Source of the DNA: Mycolicibacter minnesotensis | GTDB lineage: Bacteria > Actinomycetota > Actinomycetes > Mycobacteriales > Mycobacteriaceae | NCBI RefSeq assembly: GCF_010731755.1 | Contig: NZ_AP022589.1 | Coordinates: 1,488,001 to 1,552,000 of the forward strand | DNA length: 64,000 nucleotides | Direction: 5' to 3' | In this document: in pieces, positions 16,519 through 27,646 of the stretch | How the letters are laid out: each line of letters starts with the position of its first letter | Numbering within the stretch: the first letter of the stretch is position 1 | Translations under genes and position numbers: made by a program | The notes under the pieces: generated by a model | What the model was told of the DNA's origin: nothing | The model's database searches: none | What the model saw: only the letters and a program-made list of their open reading frames with translations

Positions 16519-18453
16519 TCAGTCGCCGCTGATCCGGCGAGCGCCCAGTTCGCTCTGCAACAGCTCCAGCGCCACTTCCTCGGGGTCGCGGCGGGGCGGC
16601 GCGTCAGAGCCGGCGTCCACGGCAGCCTCGGCCAGCATGGCCTCCTCGTCGGCGCGCCGTGCCGATTCCACATCGACCGGGGCGGGGGCAGGAGCGCCCG
16701 ACGCCTCCGGGGGCGGCCCACCGGCGTCGCAACGCACCCGCCAATTCACCCCGAGAGCGTCCTTGAGCGCCTCGGTGATGACGTCGGTGTTGCGCGGTTC
16801 GGAGAGTCGCCTGGCCAGCGAGGCCGTTTCGTGGGTCAACACCAGCGTGTTGCCGTCCACGGTGCGCACCGTGGCGCCGGCCAGCATCGCCTCGGTGGAG
16901 CGGCTGCGCTGACGTACCTTGTCGCGCACCGTGGTCCACATCGCGCGAACGGCGGCGGCGTCCGGTTCGGCCGGAGTGGGCGCCGGTGCGGGCGTGGGTG
17001 CCGCCGGAGCGGCAGGTTCAGGTGCGGATTCGGGTTCGGGCGCAGGTGCGGGTTCGGCCACGACCACCGGTGTGGGAGGCGCGGCGGGGACGGGCGGCGG
17101 CGCCGACGCAACCTGGGGTGTGGCCTCCGGTTGCGGCGCGGGTTCGGCGGCCCGCGACGAGCGGCGGGTGAACTGCTTGGCAGCAGCGGCTGCCGGAGCG
17201 GCCGCGGTGGCAGTGGCCGCGGGCGAGGCAGCATCCGACGGCGCGACACCGGTCCGCACTGATCCCGCCGGTATCGACATGTCCAGCCGGCCCTCGATGC
17301 GCTCGATGCGTTGCAGCAGTGCGGCTTCGGTGTCGGCGGCCGAGGGCAACAGCAGCCGGGCGCACACCACTTCCAGCAGCAGCCGGGGAGCGGTGGCGCC
17401 ACGCATCTCACCGAGGCCTGCATGCACCACCTCGGCATAGCGGGCCAGGGTGGCGGGGCCGAGCCGAGCGGCCTGGTCATGCATCCGTTCCAGCATGTCC
17501 TCCGGCGCGTCGACCACCCCCTTGGCCACCGCGTCGGGAACCGCCTGCAGCACGATCAGGTCGCGGAACCGCTCCAGCAGGTCGATGGCGAACCGGCGCG
17601 GGTCATGGCCGGCGTCGACAACCGCCTCCACCGCGCCGAACAGAGACGCGGCGTCCCCGGCGGCCAATGCGTCGACTGCCTCGTCGATCAGGGCGACGTC
17701 GGTGGCCCCCAACAGACCCAAGGCCCGCTGGTAGCGAACGTGGTTGATCTCGGGGCTGCCAGGCATGGGCTCGGAGCCGGCCAGCAGCTGGTCGAGGACC
17801 GAGAGGGTGTCACGGGGTGATCCCCCGCCGGCACGGATCACCAGCGGATATACCGCGTCGTCGACGGCGACGTTTTCCTGCTCGCAGATCCGGCCGATCA
17901 GCTCACGCATGGTGCGCGGCGCCAGTAGCCGGAACGGATAGTGGTGCGTGCGGCTGCGGATGGTCGGCAGCACCTTCTCGGGCTCGGTGGTGGCGAACAC
18001 GAAGATCAGGTGATCAGGTGGCTCCTCGACGATCTTGAGCAGCGCGTTGAATCCCGCGGTCGTGACCATGTGCGCTTCGTCGATGATGAAGATCCGGTAG
18101 CGCGACTGGGCCGGCGCATAGAACGCGCGGTCCCGCAGATCACGCGTGTCGTCGACACCGCCATGGCTGGCCGCGTCCAGTTCCACGACGTCGATGCTGC
18201 CCGGCCCGTTGGGAGCCAGCGCCACACAGGAGTCGCACGTGCCGCACGGTGTCGGGGTGGGGCCCGCCGCGCAGTTCAGCGATCGGGCCAGGATGCGGGC
18301 CGACGACGTCTTGCCGCAGCCCCGGGGGCCGGAGAACAGGTAGGCGTGGTTGATCCGGCCCGCCGACAAGGCGGTGCACAGCGGGTCGGTGACGTGTTCC
18401 TGCCCCACCACTTCGGCGAAGGTTGCCGGCCGGTATTTGCGGTAGAGCGCCAC
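16519..18453 (-). CDS. dnaX: DNA polymerase III clamp-loader subunit gamma/tau
   Basis: A 644-residue AAA+ protein. It begins VALYRKYRPATFAEVVGQ (GTG at 18453), followed by Walker A GPRGCGKTSSARI, a zinc module (CAAGPTPTPCGTCDSC) and Walker B in FIIDEAHMV. Residues about 415-545 are an Ala/Pro-rich low-complexity linker before a tau-like C-terminal domain. It loads the beta clamp and ties polymerase to helicase. In-frame codons upstream of 18453 give a Cys/Arg-rich leader with no family similarity, so that GTG is taken as the start. Confidence 0.96.
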   Translation of the reverse strand: MALYRKYRPATFAEVVGQEHVTDPLCTALSAGRINHAYLFSGPRGCGKTSSARILARSLNCAAGPTPTPCGTCDSCVALAPNGPGSIDVVELDAASHGGVDDTRDLRDRAFYAPAQSRYRIFIIDEAHMVTTAGFNALLKIVEEPPDHLIFVFATTEPEKVLPTIRSRTHHYPFRLLAPRTMRELIGRICEQENVAVDDAVYPLVIRAGGGSPRDTLSVLDQLLAGSEPMPGSPEINHVRYQRALGLLGATDVALIDEAVDALAAGDAASLFGAVEAVVDAGHDPRRFAIDLLERFRDLIVLQAVPDAVAKGVVDAPEDMLERMHDQAARLGPATLARYAEVVHAGLGEMRGATAPRLLLEVVCARLLLPSAADTEAALLQRIERIEGRLDMSIPAGSVRTGVAPSDAASPAATATAAAPAAAAAKQFTRRSSRAAEPAPQPEATPQVASAPPPVPAAPPTPVVVAEPAPAPEPESAPEPAAPAAPTPAPAPTPAEPDAAAVRAMWTTVRDKVRQRSRSTEAMLAGATVRTVDGNTLVLTHETASLARRLSEPRNTDVITEALKDALGVNWRVRCDAGGPPPEASGAPAPAPVDVESARRADEEAMLAEAAVDAGSDAPPRRDPEEVALELLQSELGARRISGD

Positions 18454-18508
18454 GCAAGGGAGGTTACTTGCTCGGGCCGACGGCGGTGCACGCCCGGCAG
18501 TACCGGCG

Positions 18509-19114
18509 CTACACCTTCGGGCGCAGGTACCCCAGCGTGTTCCACATCGGAGTGACGTCACGCCAGTTCAGCGTCACGAACAGCCGTCCCCCGGAATTCT
18601 GTTCGGCGACCTCGTAGCCCATCAGGCTGCCGCTGCCGCGCACCGCCGTGACAACTCCGGCATGTCCGTGTTCGCTGACGAACCCACCGGGACCGTAGAC
18701 GACGATGTCGCCGACACGCGGCTCATTGAGGCCACCGTCGAAGGGCACCTGATCGAAGTACTGAGCCAGACCATTGGTGGGGAAATGGTGGTAGAGATCG
18801 AAGGCGTTGCCGCTGGGGTCTGTGTTGTGCCAGGAACCCAGAGCCTGGATGTAGTGCTGCACCAGGGGATAGCACTGGCCGTCGCCGTACATCACGGGAT
18901 TTCCCAGCGCCGCGTCGGCGGCATCGCGGCGGAACGCATCGAGTTCCTCCAACGCCCGGGGCGGCAAGGTGTCGACGGCCGGTTCGGCCACCGCATCGGA
19001 GGCCTGCACCGACGGCGGCTCGACCGGCCACTCGGGCGCCGCGTAGGCCGCCGGAGCCAGGCCCAGCGCACCACAGGCCGCCACCAGAACCGTGTACTCC
19101 CGGATGCGCACCAT
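18509..19114 (-). CDS. exported CHAP-domain protein (putative peptidoglycan amidase/endopeptidase)
   Basis: A 201-residue protein with a signal peptide (VLVAACGALGLAPAAYA, likely cut after residue 25). A low-complexity spacer is followed by a domain with the CHAP pattern: catalytic Cys in DGQCYPLVQHYI, then GDIVVYG, then His in SEHGHAGVV. CHAP enzymes cut amide bonds in peptidoglycan. The gene starts 2 nt after the aspC stop, so it is probably co-transcribed with it. In M. tuberculosis dnaX directly neighbours the aminotransferase, so this is an added gene here. The fold call rests on motifs only. Confidence 0.7.
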   Translation of the reverse strand: MVRIREYTVLVAACGALGLAPAAYAAPEWPVEPPSVQASDAVAEPAVDTLPPRALEELDAFRRDAADAALGNPVMYGDGQCYPLVQHYIQALGSWHNTDPSGNAFDLYHHFPTNGLAQYFDQVPFDGGLNEPRVGDIVVYGPGGFVSEHGHAGVVTAVRGSGSLMGYEVAEQNSGGRLFVTLNWRDVTPMWNTLGYLRPKV

Positions 19115-19116
19115 GA

Positions 19117-20751
<1,635 letters not shown>

Positions 20752-20756
20752 CACCC

Positions 20757-20806
20757 GATTCAGGTGCGGCCGGACTGAAGGATCATGGTCCGGTCGCACC
20801 TGAATC
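20757..20806 (+). terminator. hairpin terminator after tRNA-Ser(GGA)
   Basis: A 19-bp stem (20757-20775 with 20788-20806, one G-U pair) closes a 12-nt loop. It begins 5 nt after the tRNA. There is no U-tract, consistent with mycobacterial terminators. Confidence 0.7.
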
Positions 20807-20832
20807 ACTAGCTGACGAGCATGGGAGGTGGC

Positions 20833-21549
20833 GTGAGTCGTACCGTCGCCACGGTTTGGCACGCGTCTCTCGCGACCCTCGCCACCCTGCTGTATTTCCT
20901 CTTCGTCCTGCCGCGATGGTGGGAGCTGACCGGCTTCACCCCGCACGTGCTGGGGACGGTGATGCGTGTCGGACTCGGGTTGCTGGTGGGGGCGATGGCC
21001 CTGCCGGTGGCAGCCGTGTTGAAGCAGGCCCGCAAGCCCGAGTACGGCACCCCGCAGCTGGCGCTGTCCCTGCGGTCCGGCTCGATCGTGGCGCACCTGG
21101 TGGCCGGAGCGCTGATCGCCGGCACCGCAATCAGTGAGATCTGGTTGTCGCTGGACAGCTTCGGAACGTGGCTGTTCGGGATCTACGGCGCCGCGGCCGC
21201 GATCGCCCTGTTGGGGATCGGCGCGTTCTACCTGGCGGTCGTCGCCGAAATGCCGCCGCCGCCGCCCAAACCGATCAAACCCAAGGCCGAGAAGCAGCCC
21301 AAACAGGGGCGGCGCCGGGGCAAGAAGTCCGGCGACGAGGCGGCCCCGGATACTGCCGAGACCGACGCCGAGGACGAGACCGACGCCGAGGACGAGTCCG
21401 ACACGGAAGCTGAGTCCGACACCGAAGACGCCGAATCGGAAGCCACCGAGATCGTCGAGTCGACCGGGGACGAGACTCCCGAGCCTGCGACTGCTGACGG
21501 CGGCGCACTGCGCCCGTCGGGGAAGCGCCGGGCGCGAAAGACCCAGTAG
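20833..21549 (+). CDS. lucA: LucA-like membrane protein (Rv3723)
   Basis: A 238-residue protein with four hydrophobic segments (about 10-28, 37-58, 81-100, 114-138), followed by a cytosolic Lys/Arg stretch and a long Asp/Glu/Thr-rich acidic tail ending in basic residues. In M. tuberculosis LucA stabilises the Mce1 and Mce4 fatty-acid and cholesterol importers. The GTG at 20833 is preferred over the ATG at 20821, because GGGAGGTGGC lies in between and makes a proper ribosome-binding site for the GTG. Confidence 0.82.
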   Translation: MSRTVATVWHASLATLATLLYFLFVLPRWWELTGFTPHVLGTVMRVGLGLLVGAMALPVAAVLKQARKPEYGTPQLALSLRSGSIVAHLVAGALIAGTAISEIWLSLDSFGTWLFGIYGAAAAIALLGIGAFYLAVVAEMPPPPPKPIKPKAEKQPKQGRRRGKKSGDEAAPDTAETDAEDETDAEDESDTEAESDTEDAESEATEIVESTGDETPEPATADGGALRPSGKRRARKTQ

Positions 21550-21565
21550 GCCTGATCCGGCCGAC

Positions 21566-21571
21566 TACCCT
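21566..21571 (+). promoter_or_regulatory. -10 hexamer TACCCT for the leaderless DUF4226-like gene
   Basis: TACCCT (TANNNT) ends 6 nt before the ATG at 21578, predicting a leaderless mRNA. Confidence 0.5.
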
Positions 21572-21577
21572 GGCGCT

Positions 21578-22909
21578 ATGGCCGAGAACCTCGGTAGGTT
21601 CGCCGATGCTGCGCGGGCCCGTGAAGACGCGCTCGCGAACCGCCTGGCCGCATCAGTGGCAGCCGACAAAGAGTTCCTGACGATGCTGCAGCAGGTCGTG
21701 CGCACCAACGCCAGTTCCCGGCAGCGCCTCAATGCCATCGAAGCCGAGATCCGCGAATCGGCCGCCACCTGGCCGGGCCTGGACACCCCCGCGGGTTCGC
21801 GTCAGTTCCAGCGATTCCTGACCGCCAAGACCCGCGAGATCCGCCAAGTGGTCTCCGCCGCGTCCGACGACGACGAGCGCCGTGCCCACCTGGCGCAGGC
21901 CCTGACCAACCACTACAGACTGGGTGGCGGCGAGGGCGGGGACCCGCATATTCGGCTGGTGGACAACACGATTCTCGCTGACGGCCAGCAGCCGCACGAT
22001 CCCACCATCAACGGCGTGGGCAGCCCCCCGATGCCGGAGAAGCAGGACGGCTCGCCCTATGACCTGGGCGCGACGATCCCGGGCACCGGCATCGTCATCA
22101 CCGGCGACCCCGAAACCGGCCACCCCCGTCTGCGGATCCCCGGACAACCCGACATGGACAACCCGTTTCCTGTCGATGACGGTTTCCGGGCGCTGCCGAC
22201 CGGCACCGCCGTCGGCCCCGAAGGACAGCACTATGCGTTCTACAGCGTGCGTCCCTACGGGCCGGGCACCTCACCGGACAACTACATCGCAGCGGAATCA
22301 CGAGTTCAGGATCTGGCCGATCCGGCTAGTGATCTGGGGCCGCTGCTGGGCACCCCGCTGGGCGCCGACACCAAGGTAGGCATCTCCCAGGCCAGCGGCG
22401 TCTACGACCCCGCGTCAGCAACGATGGTGATCGTCGGCAACGCCGGCCAGGACGGTCAGCGCGCCCTCTGGCAGTCGGCCCCGGTCGCCGCCGGGGATCC
22501 ACCCCACGCCTGGATGAACAGCCTGCACGAGGTCGGGACGTTCACCAATCTGGGTCCCGGCGACCGGGAGAATCAGATTGTCTCGCTGCCCCAGGGCGGG
22601 TATCTGATGACCAGCGCGAGCGACGGCGGCCAGATCGTGGGCGTTGCCGCGGGCAGCCCCCAGGGCTTGCTGCAAGCGCCCGCACAGGAGCTCACCGGCC
22701 CGGGGTTCATTCCAAGTCCCGGCAATCAGCCGGCCGTGCCGTACGGACCGAGCATCGTCAACGTCGAGACTCTTCCCAATGGGCAGGAGCAGGTCACGAT
22801 GCGCGTCAGCACCTGGCCGACACCGCAGGACTGGCCGGTCGGGCCGGATTCCCCACCGCCGCCCTACCACCCGCGGACCTACACGACTACGTTCACCGTC
22901 AGTCCGTAG
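21578..22909 (+). CDS. DUF4226-like helical domain fused to a large uncharacterised domain
   Basis: A 443-residue protein. Residues 1-125 are predicted helical, with two long helices separated by a WPG turn (ESAATWPGLDTP). This resembles the mycobacterial DUF4226 domain, though I cannot confirm that without a profile search. Residues about 130-443 are Gly/Pro/Asp-rich with many short hydrophobic strands (DTKVGISQASGVYD, NQIVSLPQGGYLMTSASDGG), suggesting a beta-rich, possibly propeller-like fold. No signal peptide or transmembrane segment is seen. The helix-WxG-helix start recalls type VII secretion substrates, but no YxxxD/E follows. Function unknown. Confidence 0.6.
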   Translation: MAENLGRFADAARAREDALANRLAASVAADKEFLTMLQQVVRTNASSRQRLNAIEAEIRESAATWPGLDTPAGSRQFQRFLTAKTREIRQVVSAASDDDERRAHLAQALTNHYRLGGGEGGDPHIRLVDNTILADGQQPHDPTINGVGSPPMPEKQDGSPYDLGATIPGTGIVITGDPETGHPRLRIPGQPDMDNPFPVDDGFRALPTGTAVGPEGQHYAFYSVRPYGPGTSPDNYIAAESRVQDLADPASDLGPLLGTPLGADTKVGISQASGVYDPASATMVIVGNAGQDGQRALWQSAPVAAGDPPHAWMNSLHEVGTFTNLGPGDRENQIVSLPQGGYLMTSASDGGQIVGVAAGSPQGLLQAPAQELTGPGFIPSPGNQPAVPYGPSIVNVETLPNGQEQVTMRVSTWPTPQDWPVGPDSPPPPYHPRTYTTTFTVSP

Positions 22910-22923
22910 CGCCCGGGAGTACC

Positions 22924-23487
22924 TCAGAACGCGGTGCTGCCCGAGGGGCTCAGCACGAATCCGTGCTGCCCCAGCGAGGTGTCCAGGCAGGCGACGAGCT
23001 GGTCGCTGCCCACCGCGCAGGTGACGTTGCCATAGGCCAGTTTCTGCCCGACGCCCAAGAACGCACCGTTGGAGAATTGGCGCCCGCAATCGGTCGATTC
23101 GCGGTTCAGCCGTAGACCCGCCGCGCCCTGGGAGCGTACGGTCCCGATCACACAGCCACCGGGCACCGGGGCGCCCGAGCCGAGCGGCGCATTGGCCAAT
23201 CCGGGCATGTCACCGTCACACATGATGGCCTGCGTCGTTCCCGCCGGCGGCGCTATGGCGTCGAATTGACAGGCGACGTTGTAAGGCGTGGAGAAGTTCA
23301 CCCATCGCCCCGGCCCCTTGGGGCCCGTCGAGATGTAGTTGTCCACCGGGACAGCGGCGAAGTCGTCGAAGTTGGGAAACCCCGCGGGCTGGGCCTGCGC
23401 AGGTGATCCCGGCGCCACCAGGAGCAGACCGCCGGCCGCAACAGCGCCGACCAGAAGCTGCATGATGCGACCCTTGGATCCGCTCAT
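22924..23487 (-). CDS. exported hypothetical protein with six cysteines
   Basis: A 187-residue protein with a clear Sec signal (LLVGAVAAGGLLLVAPGSPAQA, cleavage near residue 32). The mature part contains six cysteines, consistent with three disulfides, and a NFDDFAAVPVDNYIS opening. I recognise it as a mycobacterial secreted-protein type of unknown function. It follows the next gene by 10 bp on the same strand, so the two exported proteins probably share a transcript. An ATG at 23463 is an alternative start. Confidence 0.8.
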   Translation of the reverse strand: MSGSKGRIMQLLVGAVAAGGLLLVAPGSPAQAQPAGFPNFDDFAAVPVDNYISTGPKGPGRWVNFSTPYNVACQFDAIAPPAGTTQAIMCDGDMPGLANAPLGSGAPVPGGCVIGTVRSQGAAGLRLNRESTDCGRQFSNGAFLGVGQKLAYGNVTCAVGSDQLVACLDTSLGQHGFVLSPSGSTAF

Positions 23488-23497
23488 CGGTCTCCCG

Positions 23498-23989
23498 TTA
23501 GGGCTTGGGGGCCCAGTCCCACACCGACATGTCGTCGCGGGGGTACTGACTGCAGGCCTCGGTCGACTTGGCGACGACGCCCTTGTTGTTGAAGAAGATC
23601 TTCGCGTGGTTGGGCCACGACACCGTCAGCGGGTCGGCGAAGTTGGTCGCCAACTCCTCGGAGTAGGCCCGACGCTGCTCGGGGCTGAGCGAGAAGAACC
23701 AGTGCATCTTGTCGATGGCAGCCTGCTGCACCTGCACCGGCTTGTTGTGCATGTCGATCATGTAGCGCTCGTAGTAGATCGGCGACAGGTCGCGGCTGGC
23801 GGCCAGCATCTGCTCGGCACTGCAGTCGGTGTGAATCACTCGCCGCGGGATCGGGAAATCGTCGGTCGCGTCAGCGGAGGCGGCGGCGGGCAGCAACACG
23901 GCGGCCATAGCTGCGCTTGCGGCTGCAGCGGCCACGACGATGCCCCGCAGAAACGGGCGGTGCGTACGCATGGAATCCACTGTAGCCAT
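23498..23989 (-). CDS. exported protein, DUF5078-like
   Basis: A 163-residue protein with a signal peptide (ATG at 23971 gives [19 protein letters not shown]; cleavage after ASA-D). The mature region has two cysteines and the stretch [18 protein letters not shown] and [13 protein letters not shown], which I associate with mycobacterial DUF5078 proteins. Function unknown. It heads the two-gene exported-protein unit. Upstream is a 200-bp AT-rich spacer with a direct repeat. Confidence 0.78.
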   Translation of the reverse strand: MATVDSMRTHRPFLRGIVVAAAAASAAMAAVLLPAAASADATDDFPIPRRVIHTDCSAEQMLAASRDLSPIYYERYMIDMHNKPVQVQQAAIDKMHWFFSLSPEQRRAYSEELATNFADPLTVSWPNHAKIFFNNKGVVAKSTEACSQYPRDDMSVWDWAPKP

Positions 23990-24118
23990 TCCCCCGGTCC
24001 TTTCACTGTGTCAGTTATCTCGACGCCAAACCCGCCGGTGAGACGGCTGAGCCGGGTGTAGCGGGTGAGACGAAAGCGGCGATAGATGGCACAACCAGCC
24101 CGCCGAACTCACTTCGCA

Positions 24119-24147
24119 ATGCTACATAACTTTAGTCATGCTACCTA
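24119..24147. promoter_or_regulatory. 19-bp-spaced direct repeat in AT-rich spacer
   Basis: ATGCTACATA (24119-24128) recurs as ATGCTACCTA (24138-24147), one mismatch in ten, two helical turns apart. It is in the 200-bp spacer upstream of the exported DUF5078-like gene. It may be an activator site or promoter element. No other gene-like content is seen in 23990-24189. Confidence 0.35.
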
Positions 24148-24189
24148 ATTGTTTTTCGGTCCGCCGACCATGGAATCGCTCACAGCCGG

Positions 24190-27099
24190 CTAATGCCTGT
24201 GGGCCAGCTCCTGGGTGTCCTCAGCGTCCCCACCGCGCGCTACGGCGGCGGCCTCGCGGTGCCGGGCGGCCTTCCCGCCCACGTGCGGCAACACGTTGAT
24301 CGGCCACCAGAACCAGCGCCCCAGCAGGGCCGCGATGGACGGCGTCATGAACGACCGAACGATCAACGTGTCGAACAGCAGGCCCAGGCCGATCGTGGTA
24401 CCGATCTGCCCGATGATCCGTAGGTCACTGACCGCCATCGAGGTCATGGTGAGGGCGAACACCAGGCCCGCAGAGGTCACCACCTTCCCGGTGCCGCCCA
24501 TCGCCCGGATGATGCCGGTATGCAGGCCGGCGTGGATCTCTTCCTTGAATCGGGCGACCAGCAGCAGGTTGTAGTCGGATCCCACCGCCAGCAGGATGAT
24601 CACCGACATCACCAGCACCAGCCAGTGCAACTGGATGCCGATGAGGTACTGCCAGAACAACACCGACAGACCGAAAGATGCCCCCAGCGACAGTGCCACG
24701 GTTCCGACGATCACCAGGGCCGCGATCAGGGCCCGGGTGATCAGCAGCATGATGATGAAAATCAGGCACAGCGAAGCGATTCCGGCGATCAGCAGGTCAT
24801 AGTTGGAGCCGTCGTGCATGTCCTTGAACAGCGATGCGGTCCCGCCCAGGTAGATCTTGGCGTCTTCGAGCGGCGTGCCCTTCAGGGCTTCCTCGGCTGC
24901 GGTGCGGATCTTGTCGATGTGCGAAATGCCTTCGGCGGTAGCCGGATTGCCGCGGTGCGAGATCATCATGCGGACGGCCTTGCCGTCCGGCGAGATGAAC
25001 ATGTTCATCGCGCGTTTGAAGTCCGGGTTCTCGAACACCTCTGGCGGCAGGTAGAACGAGTCGTCGTTCTTGGACTCGTCGAACGCCTTGCCCATGGCCG
25101 TGGCGTTGTCGCTCATCTCGTCCATTTGGTCGAAGATGCCGGACATGGTGCTGTGCATCGTCAGCATCATGGTCCGCATGGTCTCCATGGTGTCGATCAT
25201 GGGCGGGAAGGTGGTCAGCATCTGCGGCAGTAGTGCGTCCATGTCGCCCATGTGCGCGATCATCTTGTCCATGCTCTGACTCATCGGGTCCACACTGTCG
25301 ACCATGTCGAACGCCGAGCGCAGCGAGAAGCAGATCGGGATGTCGTAGCAGTGCGGTTCCCAGTAGAAGTAGTTGCGGATCGGCCGCCAGAAGTCCTCGA
25401 AATCGGCGATGTGGTCCCGGATGTCGTAGATCTGCTGCTGCAGGTCGTCCATGTCGAGGACCATCTCGTGGGTGATGCCCGTCATCTGGCTCATGTAGCC
25501 GTACATCTGGCGCATGGTGGCGATGGTCTGCTCCATCGCCTCGGCCTGAGTCAGCATGTCGTCCATGCGCTTCTTCTGGAACTGCATGGTCTGTAGCTGG
25601 CCGGCGTTCTGCATGCTGATCTGGAACGGGATCGAGGTGTGCTCCAGGGGGGTGCCCTGCGGGCGGGTGATCGCCTGGACACGGGATATCCCGACGACCT
25701 TGAACACCGATTTGGCCAGCTTGTCGATGATCAGGAAGTCCGACGGGTTGCGCAGATCGTGGTCGGACTCGATCAGCAGTACCTCGGGCATCATCCGAGA
25801 CTGCGAGAAGTGCCGGTCGGCCGCGGCAAAGCCCTCATTGGCGGGGATATCGGTGGGGATGTACTTCCGGTCGTCGTAGGCCTGCTGATAGCCCGGCAGG
25901 GCCAGCAACCCGACGGCAGCGATCGCCAGCGAGGCAACCAGAACCGGCCCGGGCCAGCGCACGATCACCGTAGCCACCCGCCGCCACCCGCGGGTGCTGG
26001 TGGCGCGCTTGGGGTCGAACAGGCCGAACCGGCTGCCGACGGTGATGACCGCCGGGCCCAGCGTCAGCGCCGCGGTGACCGAGACGAGCATGCCCACCGC
26101 ACACGGGATACCGAGGGTGACGAAGTAGGGCATCCGGGTGAAGTGCAGGCAGAAGACCGCTCCGGCGATGGTCAAGCCCGACCCGAGGATGACGTGCGCG
26201 ACACCTCCGAATGCGGTGTAGTAGGCCGATTCCCGGTCTTCGCCGGCTTGCCGCGCCTCGTGATAGCGGCCGATCAGGAAGATCGCGTAGTCGGTGCCGG
26301 CGGCAATCGCCAGCGAGACGAGCAGGTTCACCGCAAACGTGGTCAACCCGACCCAATGGTGGTGTCCCATGAACGCCACCACGCCGCTGGCGGCGTTCAG
26401 TTCGATGTAGACCATGCCCAGCAGCAGTGCCACCGTGACGACGGAGCGGTAGACGAGCAGCAGCATGGTCAGGATCACCAGAATGGTGACCACCATCATC
26501 CTGAACATCGACTTGTCGCCGGCGTGGTTCATGTCGGCGGCCAGGGCCGCGGTTCCGGTGACGTAGACGGTCAGGCCCGGCGGGGTCTGGACCGAGTCCA
26601 CGATGTCGCGAACCGCTGCGATGGACTCGTTGGCCGCGGCCTGGCCGATATTGCCGACCAAGTTCAACTGCACGTACGTTGCTCTGCCGTCGGCACTTTG
26701 GGCGCCGACAGCGGTCATCGGGTCGCCCCAGAAGTCCTGGACGTGCTGCACGTGGGCGGTGTCGGCCTTGAGCTTGCCGACCACTTCGGCGTAGTACTCG
26801 TGCTCGGCGTCGCCCAGCTCGTGATCGGCCTCCAGCACGATCATCGCGGTGCTGTCGGAGTCCGATTCCTTGAAGACCTTGCCCATCTCGGTCATGGCCT
26901 GCATGGAGGGGGCGTCGGTGGGGCTCGCCGAGACGGCGTTCTGCTTGCCGACCTCTTCGAGCGGCGGGACCGTGGCGACCAGCACGGCGATCAGCGCGAG
27001 CCACGCCAGGATGATGGGCACCGCGAACTTGCGGATGGTCCGTGCGATGAACGGTCGCGGGGGATGGTCGCCGGCGCCGTGCTGCGGGGGCCGGCTCAT
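24190..27099 (-). CDS. MmpL-family RND transporter (MmpL4/MmpL5 class)
   Basis: A 969-residue inner-membrane transporter with two halves of six transmembrane helices. The proton-relay motifs are [16 protein letters not shown] (first half) and [15 protein letters not shown] (second half). Between them lies a long Met/Gln-rich helical region (about 510-690) with a Cys pair (HCYDIPICF), matching the coiled-coil hairpin of the MmpL4/5 class. Those relatives export siderophores or other small lipophilic molecules with an MmpS partner. Its ATG overlaps the mmpS stop by 4 bp. The divergent TetR gene resembles the M. tuberculosis mmpL4-mmpS4-Rv0452 arrangement, but the chromosomal position is different. 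Confidence 0.94.
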   Translation of the reverse strand: MSRPPQHGAGDHPPRPFIARTIRKFAVPIILAWLALIAVLVATVPPLEEVGKQNAVSASPTDAPSMQAMTEMGKVFKESDSDSTAMIVLEADHELGDAEHEYYAEVVGKLKADTAHVQHVQDFWGDPMTAVGAQSADGRATYVQLNLVGNIGQAAANESIAAVRDIVDSVQTPPGLTVYVTGTAALAADMNHAGDKSMFRMMVVTILVILTMLLLVYRSVVTVALLLGMVYIELNAASGVVAFMGHHHWVGLTTFAVNLLVSLAIAAGTDYAIFLIGRYHEARQAGEDRESAYYTAFGGVAHVILGSGLTIAGAVFCLHFTRMPYFVTLGIPCAVGMLVSVTAALTLGPAVITVGSRFGLFDPKRATSTRGWRRVATVIVRWPGPVLVASLAIAAVGLLALPGYQQAYDDRKYIPTDIPANEGFAAADRHFSQSRMMPEVLLIESDHDLRNPSDFLIIDKLAKSVFKVVGISRVQAITRPQGTPLEHTSIPFQISMQNAGQLQTMQFQKKRMDDMLTQAEAMEQTIATMRQMYGYMSQMTGITHEMVLDMDDLQQQIYDIRDHIADFEDFWRPIRNYFYWEPHCYDIPICFSLRSAFDMVDSVDPMSQSMDKMIAHMGDMDALLPQMLTTFPPMIDTMETMRTMMLTMHSTMSGIFDQMDEMSDNATAMGKAFDESKNDDSFYLPPEVFENPDFKRAMNMFISPDGKAVRMMISHRGNPATAEGISHIDKIRTAAEEALKGTPLEDAKIYLGGTASLFKDMHDGSNYDLLIAGIASLCLIFIIMLLITRALIAALVIVGTVALSLGASFGLSVLFWQYLIGIQLHWLVLVMSVIILLAVGSDYNLLLVARFKEEIHAGLHTGIIRAMGGTGKVVTSAGLVFALTMTSMAVSDLRIIGQIGTTIGLGLLFDTLIVRSFMTPSIAALLGRWFWWPINVLPHVGGKAARHREAAAVARGGDAEDTQELAHRH

Positions 27100-27545
27100 G
27101 CCGCCTTCAGCAGACAGAACGTGTAGGCGTTCACCTCGTTGGAGATCCGTTCGGCTTTGACCTCACCGTCGACGGTGATCCGGCAACCGATGCTGTTGCT
27201 GTTGCCCTGCGCCATGATGCTTCCCACCACGGCGGGCAGCGTGGTGACGATCTCGAGCTGCCACGGCAGTGTCACGTCCTGAACTCGCTGCGGTTCGGAG
27301 TTGACGTCGAAATAGCTGATGTCGGCCACTGTTCCGGGCGGACCGAAGATCTCATAGGTCAATCGCTTGGGATTGAACGGCTTGGTCTCGTCGTTCTGGC
27401 CGTCGGAATAGGACGGGCGCTTCTCGGAGCCGAACAGGCCGTGGATACGCGTCACCGTGAATGCGGCGACACACACCACGACCACGATGACCAGGGGTAT
27501 CCACACCCGGCTCAGCACCTTGAAAATCGGAGTCCCCTTCACCAT
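27096..27545 (-). CDS. MmpS-family accessory membrane protein
   Basis: A 149-residue protein with a single N-terminal transmembrane helix (residues 9-32) and a periplasmic beta-sandwich ([19 protein letters not shown]). The two conserved cysteines are in IGCRITVDG and YTFCLLKAA. It partners the MmpL encoded directly downstream (4-bp overlap). The ATG at 27545 is chosen because the upstream in-frame sequence covers the shared promoter with the TetR gene. Confidence 0.93.
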   Translation of the reverse strand: MVKGTPIFKVLSRVWIPLVIVVVVCVAAFTVTRIHGLFGSEKRPSYSDGQNDETKPFNPKRLTYEIFGPPGTVADISYFDVNSEPQRVQDVTLPWQLEIVTTLPAVVGSIMAQGNSNSIGCRITVDGEVKAERISNEVNAYTFCLLKAA

Positions 27546-27575
27546 GTCATCTTTGGGTACCCTAACCCAAGTCAA

Positions 27576-27591
27576 CGTGCGTAAACGCACG
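27576..27591. promoter_or_regulatory. palindrome O1, candidate TetR operator before mmpS
   Basis: CGTGCGT-AA-ACGCACG is a perfect 7-bp inverted repeat with a 2-bp centre. It shares the ACGCAC/GTGCGT half-site with the second palindrome 25 bp away. It lies about 30 bp upstream of the mmpS start, near the -35 region for a TAGGGT hexamer (minus strand, 27559-27564). Confidence 0.55.
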
Positions 27592-27616
27592 CTACAGCAC
27601 GCGCACGGACCGTCGC

Positions 27617-27635
27617 AACGCACATCGTGTGCGTT
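27617..27635. promoter_or_regulatory. palindrome O2, candidate TetR operator at the tetR promoter
   Basis: AACGCACA-TCG-TGTGCGTT is a perfect 8-bp inverted repeat that abuts the -10 hexamer of the TetR gene. Binding there would block the divergent gene's own promoter, giving autoregulation together with mmpS-mmpL control. Confidence 0.6.
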
Positions 27636-27640
27636 ATCCT
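27635..27640 (+). promoter_or_regulatory. -10 hexamer TATCCT for leaderless tetR
   Basis: TATCCT (TANNNT) ends 6 nt before the GTG at 27647. It shows that the in-frame GTG at 27629, which lies inside the operator, is not the start. Confidence 0.5.
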
Positions 27641-27646
27641 CCCCCT

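Noticed and set aside
25639..27126. 495-codon plus-strand frame over mmpL
   Set aside because: Shadow of the MmpL coding strand, His/Asp/Arg-rich with no membrane segments or domain.
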